A DNA stretch of 64,000 nucleotides from an uncultured Aquimarina sp. (GTDB taxonomy: Bacteria > Bacteroidota > Bacteroidia > Flavobacteriales > Flavobacteriaceae). Numbering within the stretch: the first letter of the stretch is position 1; the number at the start of each line of letters is the position of its first letter. The notes under the pieces were generated by a model, which ran no database searches, was not told where the DNA came from, and worked only from the letters and a program-made list of their open reading frames with translations. Both the position numbers and the translations under genes were made by a program. Shown here in pieces: positions 18,380-27,145 of the stretch. The stretch covers positions 92,371-156,370 of the forward strand of contig CANLCT010000003.1 in the NCBI GenBank assembly GCA_947489195.1, given 5' to 3'.

Positions 18380-19591
18380 TTAAAAGGTTAAATTAGAAGG
18401 CCCCTCACTAGAGTTTGAGAAATACAAAGCATAAGCACCACTTTTTTCAACTAAAACAAGATTATCCCCATCAAGGTTTATCCAGTAATTTCCTGATAAA
18501 TTTGAAAAACCTGATGAAGCATTAATAGATATTTCTGGGTTTGCCGCATGTAATTGGTAACTTGCAAAATCGGGAATATTCGTATAATGCCTTGGAGATC
18601 CATTATTGGTTTCTAATGTAAATTGATATAATCCATTGGGATTATTTGAATTCCCCCACCAATTTAATACTGAATTAAATACATTATCTAAATCAGGACC
18701 ATTATTACCAATAACATGTATATTACTATACCTCCTAAATCCATTTGGAATACCTGTATTTCTAGGCACATTATAAGAATCTAATAAATCCCCAGATGTA
18801 TCAGCACCATAAATAATCTTAATTCCTAAAATATCACCAGGACTAAAATCATCAATTGAACATGCATTCCCTCCCCTCATTACAGATTCTCCATCAAACT
18901 CAGGAGTACCCTCAACTTGAAATCCATTAAAAGCATTGGTATGATGAAATCCTAAGGTGTGCCCTAATTCATGCTGTACATTGGATATTCGTAAATTTTG
19001 AGTAATACCAGTGTCACAAAAATTAAAACGTGGATTTACCCAAATTTTATTACCCGGAAGACCTTCAGCAGTAGGAAAAGTTCCTCGACCAAAGGCTCCA
19101 CTTGTTAATGGAATAAACATAGTAGTTAAATCCTCTTCTAAACTATCATATAAAATTTCTATATCTGCATTTCTTCTATCAGTTATGGTAACTAAACTTA
19201 TTTTTTCTAATTCATTATTCCATCTTTTTATAGCTTCAATGGAAGCATTTTGCCAGTCAGAATTCATTCCTGGATGTATCCAAACAGTTACATTTTCTTT
19301 AGTTACTATATTTTCATCAATTCTTGATGTAAATGGATCACTAAATATTTTTGATTTATCAAAAATAATATCTCCATCTACTATATAAAAACCTCCTATA
19401 TCTTCAATTTGATCTGCAGTATATCCCCAATTCAGTAATGTTTTGTACAATATTTCTTCATTTGATAATGAAAAATTATGCGATTGTACTTCTGCTCCTA
19501 AATCAATTTGATCCTCTGCTTCTTCCGATGCACAGCTAGCCAACAAAATAGCCGCTAAATAAAAACTAGATTTCTTAAAAAATTTTGTCAT
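18380..19591 (-). CDS. Lipoprotein zinc metalloprotease (M57/HEIGH-like) with the GH9-shared C-terminal domain
   Basis: The 403-residue protein has a lipoprotein signal (AAILLASC, Cys about 20), so it is probably anchored in a membrane, perhaps on the surface. The protease part carries VQHELGHTLGFHHTNAF near residues 205-220, a metzincin-type HExxHxxGxxH zinc site. IWVNPRFNFCDTG and GESVMRGGNACSIDDFSPGD (Met-turn-like) surround it. This fits the dual-action HEIGH/M57 group. From about residue 290 the C-terminus matches the GH9 enzyme's 737-844 domain (YSNIHVIGNNGPDLDNV, NLVLVEKSG, YFSNSSEGP). No T9SS CTD is present. Confidence 0.85.
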   Translation of the reverse strand: MTKFFKKSSFYLAAILLASCASEEAEDQIDLGAEVQSHNFSLSNEEILYKTLLNWGYTADQIEDIGGFYIVDGDIIFDKSKIFSDPFTSRIDENIVTKENVTVWIHPGMNSDWQNASIEAIKRWNNELEKISLVTITDRRNADIEILYDSLEEDLTTMFIPLTSGAFGRGTFPTAEGLPGNKIWVNPRFNFCDTGITQNLRISNVQHELGHTLGFHHTNAFNGFQVEGTPEFDGESVMRGGNACSIDDFSPGDILGIKIIYGADTSGDLLDSYNVPRNTGIPNGFRRYSNIHVIGNNGPDLDNVFNSVLNWWGNSNNPNGLYQFTLETNNGSPRHYTNIPDFASYQLHAANPEISINASSGFSNLSGNYWINLDGDNLVLVEKSGAYALYFSNSSEGPSNLTF

Positions 19592-19772
19592 GATTTTAAA
19601 TTATGTATTGATTAATTAATTTTAAACTCGGGTTATACACTAGAACTTTGTAATGAGGTATTAAAACAGAAATAGCTCAAAAACAAACTACTTGAAGTAG
19701 TATCCTTGTATTCTAAAACCACTTCTATTAGTTTACATTGGCTAAATTACGATGGGAATCAAAGGGAAGTAT

Positions 19773-19822
19773 CCCCTAGAAACAGTGAAAAACTTTCACT
19801 GTTTCTAGGGGTATTTTTTTTA
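19773..19822 (+). terminator. Perfect 18-bp hairpin plus T-run, orphan terminator or end of a small RNA
   Basis: CCCCTAGAAACAGTGAAA (19773-19790) pairs perfectly with its complement at 19794-19811 around a 3-base loop. TATTTTTTTT follows on the plus strand. No plus-strand gene ends nearby: the flanking genes both run leftward. A weak promoter-like TTG-N20-TAGTTTA stands at about 19707-19737. The 342-base gap (19592-19933) may thus hold an unannotated short RNA. Confidence 0.6.
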
Positions 19823-19933
19823 AATCAGTTACTATGTAAACTCTGACGAACAAGCACAAAATCTGTCCATTTAAAATAAATTAAACAAACACAGGAAATT
19901 GTATCAATTTTGAAGAAAAAATTTAATGCTAAA

Positions 19934-20698
19934 TTAAAGAGATAACCATTTTTTAAATTTGCCAATTTTTTCGATAGCCACAAATATTGGAGAAACATCA
20001 TTTTTATTTGATGGCTTTAATTCAATTTTTATTTTTGATTTAGACGTGTAATACATTTGCTCAATAGCCTCCAAATGCACTAAATAACGTTTATTAATGC
20101 GAAAAAAGGAGCTGGAATGCAATTCAAGCTCAATCGCTTTTAACGATTTTTCTATTGGAAATAATTTCCCAGTCCAAAGCATCATAAAACTCAATTTATC
20201 TTCAGTAAAAAAATAAGCAATATCCTCGCTATTTATGGCATGCAATTTTGTGTTTACTTTTATCAAAAATCTTTTTTTCTGTTTCAACATTAAACCCTCC
20301 AATAATTGATTATAATCAACCGCATGCCATTTATTTGCATTATGCAAGTGTTTAAATTTTTCATAGACTGCTATCAACTGCTTCCGGTTAATAGGTTTTA
20401 ACAAATAGGATACACTATTCAACTCAAATGACTTAATAGCAAATTCAGAATATGCTGTTGTAAAAATTATTGGGGTTAGGTTTACTTGATCATTTTTAAA
20501 TATATCAAAAGAATACCCATCAGAAAGATTAATATCTAAAAAAAAGAGGTCTATTTCATTCGCTTCTAAAAATGCTTTAGTTTCTTCAACAGATGTTGTT
20601 CTTCCTACAATATCTATTTCCGAATCTATTTCGCGCAAAGCCTTGGCAAGTCTGTCTGCTGCCAGATCCTCATCTTCTACAATTAATACTTTAATCAT
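19934..20698 (-). CDS. LytTR-family response regulator
   Basis: The 254-residue protein has an N-terminal receiver (IKVLIVEDEDLAADRL, phospho-acceptor Asp in LFFLDINLSDGYSFDIF, Lys in SVSYLLKPINRKQL). A C-terminal LytTR DNA-binding domain follows (about 140-254), with FLIKVNTKLHAINSEDIAYF and FFRINKRYLVHLEAIEQM. It overlaps the kinase gene by 8 bases, so they form a two-component pair. Likely targets include its own operon with the TonB receptor, but no binding site was recognised. Confidence 0.92.
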   Translation of the reverse strand: MIKVLIVEDEDLAADRLAKALREIDSEIDIVGRTTSVEETKAFLEANEIDLFFLDINLSDGYSFDIFKNDQVNLTPIIFTTAYSEFAIKSFELNSVSYLLKPINRKQLIAVYEKFKHLHNANKWHAVDYNQLLEGLMLKQKKRFLIKVNTKLHAINSEDIAYFFTEDKLSFMMLWTGKLFPIEKSLKAIELELHSSSFFRINKRYLVHLEAIEQMYYTSKSKIKIELKPSNKNDVSPIFVAIEKIGKFKKWLSL

Positions 20699-21737
20699 CT
20701 AATTCCCCTTTAATTAATGGAACATATACAATATAACTATCTTTATTTTTTTCTATTACCAATGCTCTATCAGTAATTAATTTGATCTGATTTTCTAAAT
20801 TTTTTAAGCCTATCCCTAAAGAGTCTAAATGATAATTACTTTTGTCTTTAAGCTGTAAATTATTTTTAACTATAACAAAATTTTGAGTCGTATACACCTC
20901 AACTATTAATGGTGTTTTTAATGATGCTTTATTATGTTTTATTGCATTTTCAACCAATAATTGCAATGTCATTGGAGGCAACAACATAAATTTAGTCACT
21001 AAATCTATATTTTCTTTATAAATCAAAGCCTTACCAAAACGTATTTTTTGTAAATAAATATAAGATTCAATCATGTCTAACTCTTTAGAAAGAGGCACCA
21101 CTATTTCATCACTCTGAATAAGATTATACCTATAAATACTTGATAATTCTTCAACAAAATCTTCGGCCTTTTTTGTGTCATTCGGAATAAGGCTAATTAA
21201 ACTATTAAAACTATTAAAAAGAAAATGAGGGTTCAATTGCTTTTTAAGGGATAAATATTTCGAAATTACTTTTTCCTTTTCATGTTTAGATAACTCTAAG
21301 GCAGCGTAATGATTTTTCTCTGTAGTTGAAATAAAATGCTCAAAAAAATATACAAAAGAGGTAATAACAAGTGTACCCATAAGAATTGCCCAAAAAATTA
21401 AATCAAAAAATGTGGGATCATTATCATCATTAAAAGCAAAATTTGCAATAGATCGTGCGATCAAACTAATACCAATTGATTTAAAAATAATTACCCCCAT
21501 TAAAACCAACTTATAATAATTAGGCTTTTTAAGGTAATTGACAATTATTTTATTGCTAAAAATTAAAGTTCTCGAATAATAAATTAATATAATAAACAGC
21601 AATATACAAGGAAACAATATGATGGTTTCAAAAACCGCTTCATCCATTGTATTCTCTTCTATTTCATATAAAAAATTATAAAACACCGTTAAAAAGGTAA
21701 TTAAGATATAAATATAAATTCTTCCGTTTTTTAACAC
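20691..21737 (-). CDS. LytS/YehU-type membrane sensor histidine kinase
   Basis: The 348-residue protein has four hydrophobic helices in its first 150 residues. The His_kinase domain follows, with KKQLNPHFLFNSFNSLISLI, whose His is the phosphorylation site. The C-terminal HATPase contains MLLPPMTLQLLVENAIKHN and the G-box LDSLGIGLKNLENQIKLI. It lacks a recognisable periplasmic ligand domain, so the signal may be membrane-borne or cytoplasmic. It lies 16 bases behind the DUF4249 gene and overlaps the regulator gene. Confidence 0.92.
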   Translation of the reverse strand: MLKNGRIYIYILITFLTVFYNFLYEIEENTMDEAVFETIILFPCILLFIILIYYSRTLIFSNKIIVNYLKKPNYYKLVLMGVIIFKSIGISLIARSIANFAFNDDNDPTFFDLIFWAILMGTLVITSFVYFFEHFISTTEKNHYAALELSKHEKEKVISKYLSLKKQLNPHFLFNSFNSLISLIPNDTKKAEDFVEELSSIYRYNLIQSDEIVVPLSKELDMIESYIYLQKIRFGKALIYKENIDLVTKFMLLPPMTLQLLVENAIKHNKASLKTPLIVEVYTTQNFVIVKNNLQLKDKSNYHLDSLGIGLKNLENQIKLITDRALVIEKNKDSYIVYVPLIKGELDD

Positions 21738-21753
21738 TTTTACTTGTTTAAAA

Positions 21754-22608
21754 TTATTCAGAAATTAGCAATGAGGCTTCTTTAACATCCGCAGCATAAA
21801 AATAACCTAATACCCTGTTTTTAGGTGTATTTATATTAATTAAATTACTCCTTATTGATGCTGGTGGCGGATTTCCAATTAATGAAAAACCTTGACTTCC
21901 CGTTTGGGTAAACAATTCAACTAAATAGTTATAATAATTAGCTGAAATTGCCAATTGTTGTACTCCCGCTTTATCACCTATTTCAAAGCTCACCTCTTCA
22001 TTTGGATTAATACCTACACGCGATTTTCCATCAAAAAATTGATCTTTTTCTATAATAGTTACATTATTTCCTGGATCTGGAACTATCGTAAATTCATCAT
22101 TTTTAAATACTCGGTAATAATAATAGTTATCTACATTAGCTGGATCTGTGGAATCAAAATTTAAAAAATAGCCTTGATCTGTAAACAAGGTTTCTTCTTC
22201 AAAAACAGCATATACACGATCAAAATCTGGCACTTCACTCAAAAAATCTTTTCCAGTATAAGTCTCTCCATTCCATTGTACATTAATGGTGTATACTGTA
22301 TTTAATTTAGCTTCAATACGATCATTTACGTAAACACCATTCGCGGTATGTAAAAACTCAAAATCATCAGTTCCATCGTTAACAATTACGCTGGCATTTG
22401 TTACCGGTATAGGCTCTTTTTTTTCTAAAAAACCTACTGTAGTGGACAACTCAATTTTTTGTTCATTTAATGGAGTCATTGTATTCCTTTCAATACCACC
22501 ATTAACAACTAATCTAGGTGTGCTTCCTTTTAATGTAATATCATTAGTTACATCAGTCTCACAACTGTAAAACCCTATTGCTATTAAAATATAAAGTATT
22601 TGTTTCAT
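21754..22608 (-). CDS. DUF4249 lipoprotein
   Basis: This 284-residue lipoprotein (MKQILYILIAIGFYSCETDV, Cys about 16) belongs to DUF4249, a family found next to TonB receptors in Bacteroidetes. Its hallmark features are PRLVVNGGIERN near the N-terminus, a transthyretin-like stretch (VTNASVIVNDGTDDFEF, YTINVQWNGETYTGKDFL) and the C-terminal NNLINI-like RSNLININTPKNRVLGYFYA. It is presumably the surface partner of the upstream receptor. The ligand is unknown. Confidence 0.85.
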   Translation of the reverse strand: MKQILYILIAIGFYSCETDVTNDITLKGSTPRLVVNGGIERNTMTPLNEQKIELSTTVGFLEKKEPIPVTNASVIVNDGTDDFEFLHTANGVYVNDRIEAKLNTVYTINVQWNGETYTGKDFLSEVPDFDRVYAVFEEETLFTDQGYFLNFDSTDPANVDNYYYYRVFKNDEFTIVPDPGNNVTIIEKDQFFDGKSRVGINPNEEVSFEIGDKAGVQQLAISANYYNYLVELFTQTGSQGFSLIGNPPPASIRSNLININTPKNRVLGYFYAADVKEASLLISE

Positions 22609-22680
22609 AATATAATTATCTAAAAATTGAAAATCAATGTGCTTGTATTACTCTCGAAGTATGCTTTATCTAAAAAGGAC

Positions 22681-25056
22681 TTAAAATTTAAATTGGTAGC
22701 TTAATGTGGGTACAATTCCAAAAAAGGAAAGCTTAGTTGCCTGCGTTCTGCCCGTAGCGACCTGCTTATCATTTACCTCACTCACCTCGCTAAAATATAT
22801 CGAAGCTGCATTTTGCCTATTATAAACATTAGCAACACTAAAAATCCATTTCCCTCTTTTACCTACTTTTGGGTTTAAGGTCGCTGAAATATCCAACCGG
22901 TGATAAGCTGGTAATCGATCTCCATTTCTGTTTTGGTAATCCGTTACCACTAAACCTGTTTGATTGTATTTCCCAGTAGGGTATGTTACTGGGCGTCCAG
23001 ACCCAAAGACAAAATTAGCCCCAAAATCCCAACGTTCATTAAGCTTATACAACCCCACAATATTGAATTCATGTAATTGATCATTATTAGTAGGGTAATA
23101 ATCATTATTATTAATACCCATTATTTTTCGTTCACTACGGGCAAGGGTATAATTTGCCCAACCTGTTAATTTTCCACTATTTTTATTTAACTGAAATTCT
23201 AAACCATAAGCCCTTCCTTTTCCTTGGGCTATTTGTGTTTCAATGTTTTCAGTAAACAACAAATCTGCACCATCAATAAAATCGGTAACATCATTAAAAT
23301 TTTTATGATACGCCTCAACACTAAAATTATATTTATTATCATTAAAGTTTTTAAAATACCCAATAGCAAACTGATCGACAGATTGCGGCTTTAAAAATGG
23401 CCCACTAGGTGCCCAAATATCTAGTGGTGTTGCCGAAGTGGTATTGGAAATTAAATGCAAATATTGATACATTCTGTTGTAACTAAACTTTACAGAATTC
23501 ATATCATTAATTAAATACCTCGAACTAAATCGAGGCTCGACTCCCCAATACTCTTTGATTTTAGCACCACTACCATATGAAACAACATCAATTATTTCAT
23601 TTTCTACATAAATATCCTGAAGTGTATTATAGGTTAACGGGCTCACTGTATTATAAGTAGGTATCATATCTTTTCCCCTACGGGAGAAGTTAGAAAGTCT
23701 TACTCCATACTGTAAACTAAGCTTTTCAGATAACTCTTGCTTTATATCAACATAAACGGCTCCTTCAGTTCCAAACTTTTCTTCAAATTTTTCAGGATTT
23801 ATCCCAGAACCATTTAGCTCTTCAATTTCACCTGGTTTAAAATTATAATAGGTGTAATCTACTCCGGTTCTTATCGTATTTTTCGAATTCAAATACCATA
23901 TTAATCTAGGTTTAAAATTGTAATTGGTAATATTTGATTTCCATCTAAAGCTAGAACCACTTCTTAAATTATCAAGCGTATAATCATAATTACTAAATAT
24001 GGCTGATGTTTGTAAAAACAATTTATCATTTAAAATACTTGTCCATCGAATTGTACCAGAAGCATTTCCCCAAATAGCACCAACTAAATTATCCAATTCA
24101 AAATGATCTCTGCCAAAATAACTAGAAAGAAAAATATTGTTTTTTGCATTTAACTTATAATTCGCTTTTAAATTAAGATCATAAAAAAAGAGGGTACTAT
24201 TTTTAAAATCCTCTGAAAGCGAAGAAAAAACATCAATATATGACCGCCTTCCTGCTAACATAAAACTCCCCTTCCCTTCCTCATTATCTCCTTTAAAAAT
24301 AGGCCCTTCGATTAAAGCTTTACTTGAAATTAACCCCAGACCTAATGTGCCTCCAAATTTTTTCTTGTTCCCTTCTTTTTGCTTAATATCTAACACCGAT
24401 GAAAGTCGCCCCCCATAAACCGAAGGAATCCCACCTTTATACAATTTCATATCCTTTACAGCACTGGTATTAAAAACGGAAAAGAAACCAAATAAGTGGG
24501 AAGCATTATAAATGGTAGCTTCATCTAATAAAATTAAATTTTGATCAGAAGACCCTCCCCGAACATTAAATCCAGAGGAGGCTTCATTAACACTAGAAAC
24601 ACCTGGTAAAAGTTGAATAGATTTTAACAAATCTGGCTCCCCTAAAACCATAGGTAATTTTTTAATCGTTTTTGCAGATAATACAGATACGCTCATTTCG
24701 GTAGAAGTGACCGCTTTATTTGTGCTATTACTTGAAATAACCACCTCTTTCAATTGATCTAAACTTTCTTCAAGCTCAAAATCAAGATTGATATTCCTAT
24801 CAAGATTAATCTCCCTTTCGATATCCGTAAAACCTAAATAATTTATTGTAATCTTATACAATCCCGCAGGTAATGTAATCGAATAAAAACCATAGTCATT
24901 TGTAATGGTTCCTAATGTGGCACTTGCTAAAACGTTTACTCCAAATAATTTTTCTCCGGTTTCTTTTTCCGAAATATAACCACTAAGTGTAAACCTTTTT
25001 TGTGCATTAGTAATTGTTGCCCCGAGTAGTAAAAAAAATAAAAGATATTGCCTCAT
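22681..25056 (-). CDS. TonB-dependent outer-membrane receptor with carboxypeptidase-like N-domain
   Basis: This is a 791-residue receptor. In order: signal peptide (to about 19, ...TITNAQ), a CarboxypepD_reg-like domain (FTLSGYISEKETGEKLFGVN, about 20-105), a plug (VVISSNSTNKAV, GFNVRGGSSDQNLILLDEA, GGRLSSVLDIKQ), and a 22-strand-type barrel ending in the outer-membrane signal GIVPTLSYQFKF with terminal Phe. Its substrate is unknown. It heads the operon with DUF4249 and the LytS/LytTR pair. Confidence 0.92.
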   Translation of the reverse strand: MRQYLLFFLLLGATITNAQKRFTLSGYISEKETGEKLFGVNVLASATLGTITNDYGFYSITLPAGLYKITINYLGFTDIEREINLDRNINLDFELEESLDQLKEVVISSNSTNKAVTSTEMSVSVLSAKTIKKLPMVLGEPDLLKSIQLLPGVSSVNEASSGFNVRGGSSDQNLILLDEATIYNASHLFGFFSVFNTSAVKDMKLYKGGIPSVYGGRLSSVLDIKQKEGNKKKFGGTLGLGLISSKALIEGPIFKGDNEEGKGSFMLAGRRSYIDVFSSLSEDFKNSTLFFYDLNLKANYKLNAKNNIFLSSYFGRDHFELDNLVGAIWGNASGTIRWTSILNDKLFLQTSAIFSNYDYTLDNLRSGSSFRWKSNITNYNFKPRLIWYLNSKNTIRTGVDYTYYNFKPGEIEELNGSGINPEKFEEKFGTEGAVYVDIKQELSEKLSLQYGVRLSNFSRRGKDMIPTYNTVSPLTYNTLQDIYVENEIIDVVSYGSGAKIKEYWGVEPRFSSRYLINDMNSVKFSYNRMYQYLHLISNTTSATPLDIWAPSGPFLKPQSVDQFAIGYFKNFNDNKYNFSVEAYHKNFNDVTDFIDGADLLFTENIETQIAQGKGRAYGLEFQLNKNSGKLTGWANYTLARSERKIMGINNNDYYPTNNDQLHEFNIVGLYKLNERWDFGANFVFGSGRPVTYPTGKYNQTGLVVTDYQNRNGDRLPAYHRLDISATLNPKVGKRGKWIFSVANVYNRQNAASIYFSEVSEVNDKQVATGRTQATKLSFFGIVPTLSYQFKF

Positions 25057-25080
25057 TTTGTTTTAAGTTGTGATTTAAAT

Positions 25081-25088
25081 CAAAACTA
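25081..25088 (-). promoter_or_regulatory. Bacteroidetes -7 promoter element of the receptor/LytTR operon
   Basis: On the reverse strand TAGTTTTG matches TAnnTTTG exactly, 24 bases before the receptor ATG. The -33 region is T-rich without a clear TTG. Confidence 0.5.
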
Positions 25089-25352
25089 TCCTTAACAAAA
25101 GGGCTATTTATAAAAAAAAAGAAGAAGCTTGAAATTTCTTGATAAACCCGTATAATATACTTTATAAATTAAAAAATCACTTTATCATTAAACTAAAGCA
25201 AGATCTTAGCTTTTTAAGCTAACCTTAACTAAAATTAAATTTCTTCTTATCAACATATTTAATAACAGAAGCGCTTTTACTTCTAAACAACATTATTTAT
25301 TACTTTTTTAAGAAGCGCAAAAAAATTAATACTGTAAGTTTATAACTAAAAA

Positions 25353-25460
25353 ATTGAGTTCGAGTAATTTTCGACAGAAAATGGTATCGAGAAGGGCAAT
25401 TTTGATACTAAAAAGATGATTCTCGATATAAAATTCTTACAGAATTTCACTCGAATTGAT
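25353..25460. repeat. Imperfect palindromic element (about 108 bp), REP-like
   Basis: The left arm (25353-25393, TTCGAGT ... GGTATCGAGAA) is matched in reverse complement by the right arm (25420-25460, TTCTCGATA ... ACTCGAAT). About 26 bases separate the arms. Two distinct inverted half-sites (TCGAGT/ACTCGA and TATCGAGAA/TTCTCGATA) are conserved in order. It lies in the 461-base gap between the receptor operon and the PPOX gene. It looks like a dispersed intergenic repeat; only one copy is in this window. The rest of the gap is AT-rich and empty apart from the receptor -7 box. Confidence 0.6.
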
Positions 25461-25517
25461 ACCTTTTTCTTACATCGAACTTACGTTAAAAGTATACAAT
25501 AAATTAATTTTTATACC

Positions 25518-26060
25518 ATGGGAAAACAATTAGATCAAATTACTCCAGAATTAAAAAGTTTTATTGAAAAGCAACCCATCTTTTTTGTGGGTACAGCAGC
25601 AAGTGATGGTCGTGTAAATGTATCTCCAAAAGGTACCGATTCTTTTAGAGTGATTGATCAAAATAAAATTGTGTGGTTAAATTTGACAGGCAGTGGAAAT
25701 GAAACTGCCGCACACCTTATCAAAAATAATCGCATGACCATTATGTTTTGTGCCTTTGAAGGGAAACCTATAATTTTAAGACTTTATGGAAAAGCTGAAA
25801 TTTACCATAAAAGAGATACTGAATTTGCTAACTACTCTCATTTATTTCCCGAAAATGCAGGTACCAGACAAATTATTGAAATGGATGTTGATTTAGTTCA
25901 AACATCATGTGGTTTTGCCGTCCCTTTTATGGATTACAAAGAAGAACGCACTACCTTAAATGACTGGTCAACCAAACAAGGCACAGATAAAATTGAGGAA
26001 TATTGGAAAAACCGAAACACCCTTAGTATTGATGGTTTTGACACAAAAATATTGGGCTAG
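25518..26060 (+). CDS. Pyridoxamine 5'-phosphate oxidase-family protein
   Basis: The 180-residue protein belongs to the FMN-binding split-barrel (PPOX-like) group. The first half has IFFVGTAASDGRVNVSPKGT and IVWLNLTGSGNETAAHLIKN, the usual flavin-contacting strands. MTIMFCAFEGKPIILRLYGK follows. The C-terminal motif QTSCGFAVPFMDYKEERTTL is typical of a subgroup of uncharacterised oxidoreductases. It is not a PdxH orthologue by length or motif. Substrate unknown. Confidence 0.85.
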   Translation: MGKQLDQITPELKSFIEKQPIFFVGTAASDGRVNVSPKGTDSFRVIDQNKIVWLNLTGSGNETAAHLIKNNRMTIMFCAFEGKPIILRLYGKAEIYHKRDTEFANYSHLFPENAGTRQIIEMDVDLVQTSCGFAVPFMDYKEERTTLNDWSTKQGTDKIEEYWKNRNTLSIDGFDTKILG

Positions 26061-26135
26061 TAATATTTAAAACTCATAAAAAAAATCCTAAAGACCACAA
26101 AAAAATTGCGTAACCATACAATTACACTTAAATTA

Positions 26136-26151
26136 GTAACCAATTAGTTAC
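26136..26151. promoter_or_regulatory. Candidate ArsR-type operator before the ArsR gene
   Basis: GTAAC (26136-26140) and GTTAC (26147-26151) form an inverted repeat ending 7 bases before the ATG. A further GTAACC lies at about 26110. This position suits autorepression by the downstream ArsR-type protein. Confidence 0.35.
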
Positions 26152-26158
26152 CTATTTT

Positions 26159-26482
26159 ATGCGCAGAGATGTTTTTCAAGCCATTGCAGATCCCGTTAGA
26201 AGGAAAATTATTGAGTTAATATCAAATGATACATTAACGGTGAATGAAGTAGCAGATAAGTTTGAAATCAGCAGACCTGCAATTTCAAAACATATCAAAA
26301 TTTTAAATGAATGCGGAATCATCCAAATTAATAAAAAAGGAAGAGAACGATATTGCCAAATTGATCCAAAAAATCTCCTTCCTGCCTTTTTATGGTTAGA
26401 GCAATATCAAAAGCTATGGGAAGAAAAGATTGGCTCTTTTGAACATTATTTAATGAAATTAAAAAACTCTGAAAATGGATAA
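26159..26482 (+). CDS. ArsR-family winged-helix repressor
   Basis: The 107-residue protein is an ArsR/SmtB-fold regulator of the SdpR-like group. RRDVFQAIADPVRRKIIELI opens the fold and VADKFEISRPAISKHIKILN is the recognition helix. No metal-binding cysteine pair is present in the alpha-3 helix, so metal sensing is unlikely. It overlaps the following AHSA1 gene by 8 bases; this pairing is widespread, though the ligand is usually unknown. Confidence 0.92.
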   Translation: MRRDVFQAIADPVRRKIIELISNDTLTVNEVADKFEISRPAISKHIKILNECGIIQINKKGRERYCQIDPKNLLPAFLWLEQYQKLWEEKIGSFEHYLMKLKNSENG

Positions 26483-26930
26483 ATCAAATCGAACAGTCAC
26501 CATTAAACGCACTTTTGACGCCCCAATTAATTTAGTTTGGGAAGCCTGGACACAGCCCGAACACATAGCCCAATGGTGGAGCCCAAAAGGCATGGAAACA
26601 AAAGTAATTGAGCATAATTTTGAAATTGGCGGAAAATGGAAATACGTTATGTCAATGCCCGATGGAAATGACTTTATTGCTGAAGGAACTTACACTAACA
26701 TTGTAAAACTTGAAAAAATTAGTTCTTTAGCAAATTTTAAACCCATGACCGAAGGAGTTGAAATCGAAGCTATATTCAAAAAAAATGGTTCACAAACTAA
26801 TTTTACTTTTAATGTCATTCACCCTACAGAAGCTTATTGCATAGCTCAAGAAAAAATGGGAATCCTCAATGGATGGGGGTCTGTTTTCACAAGACTTGAT
26901 GAATATTTAAATACAACTTTAACTCCATAA
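26475..26930 (+). CDS. SRPBCC/AHSA1-domain protein
   Basis: The 151-residue protein is an AHSA1-like START/SRPBCC fold, with the opening KRTFDAPINLVWEAWTQPEH and AQWWSPKGMETKVIEHNFEI. Its C-terminus MGILNGWGSVFTRLDEYL is typical. Such proteins bind hydrophobic ligands; the ligand here is unknown. It is translated with, and probably regulated by, the overlapping ArsR gene. Confidence 0.9.
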   Translation: MDKSNRTVTIKRTFDAPINLVWEAWTQPEHIAQWWSPKGMETKVIEHNFEIGGKWKYVMSMPDGNDFIAEGTYTNIVKLEKISSLANFKPMTEGVEIEAIFKKNGSQTNFTFNVIHPTEAYCIAQEKMGILNGWGSVFTRLDEYLNTTLTP

Positions 26931-26953
26931 AAAAAACAATCGTAAAAACGATA

Positions 26954-26993
26954 ATATGCTAGCAATTTGAATCATTTAATTGACTTAGCATAT
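26954..26993. terminator. Hairpin after the ArsR/AHSA1 pair
   Basis: ATATGCTA (26954-26961) pairs with TAGCATAT (26986-26993), and an inner CAATT/AATTG extends the stem. No strong T-run follows, so it may be an mRNA-end hairpin rather than a full intrinsic terminator. Confidence 0.4.
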
Positions 26994-27145
26994 ACTTTAA
27001 AGAATATTCGAATTTATTTCTATAAAGAATAAACAAACACTAGAATCGTTCTGTATATAACATAAAGTGACTAAAAAATAGACACACTTAACTTTTCAAG
27101 TTACGGCTAAAACCTAAAAATTAATAGAATTCATATACTAAATTT

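Noticed and set aside
19773..19822. Hairpin as terminator of the leftward LytTR operon
   Set aside because: On the reverse strand no T-run follows the stem; the T-run is only on the plus strand.
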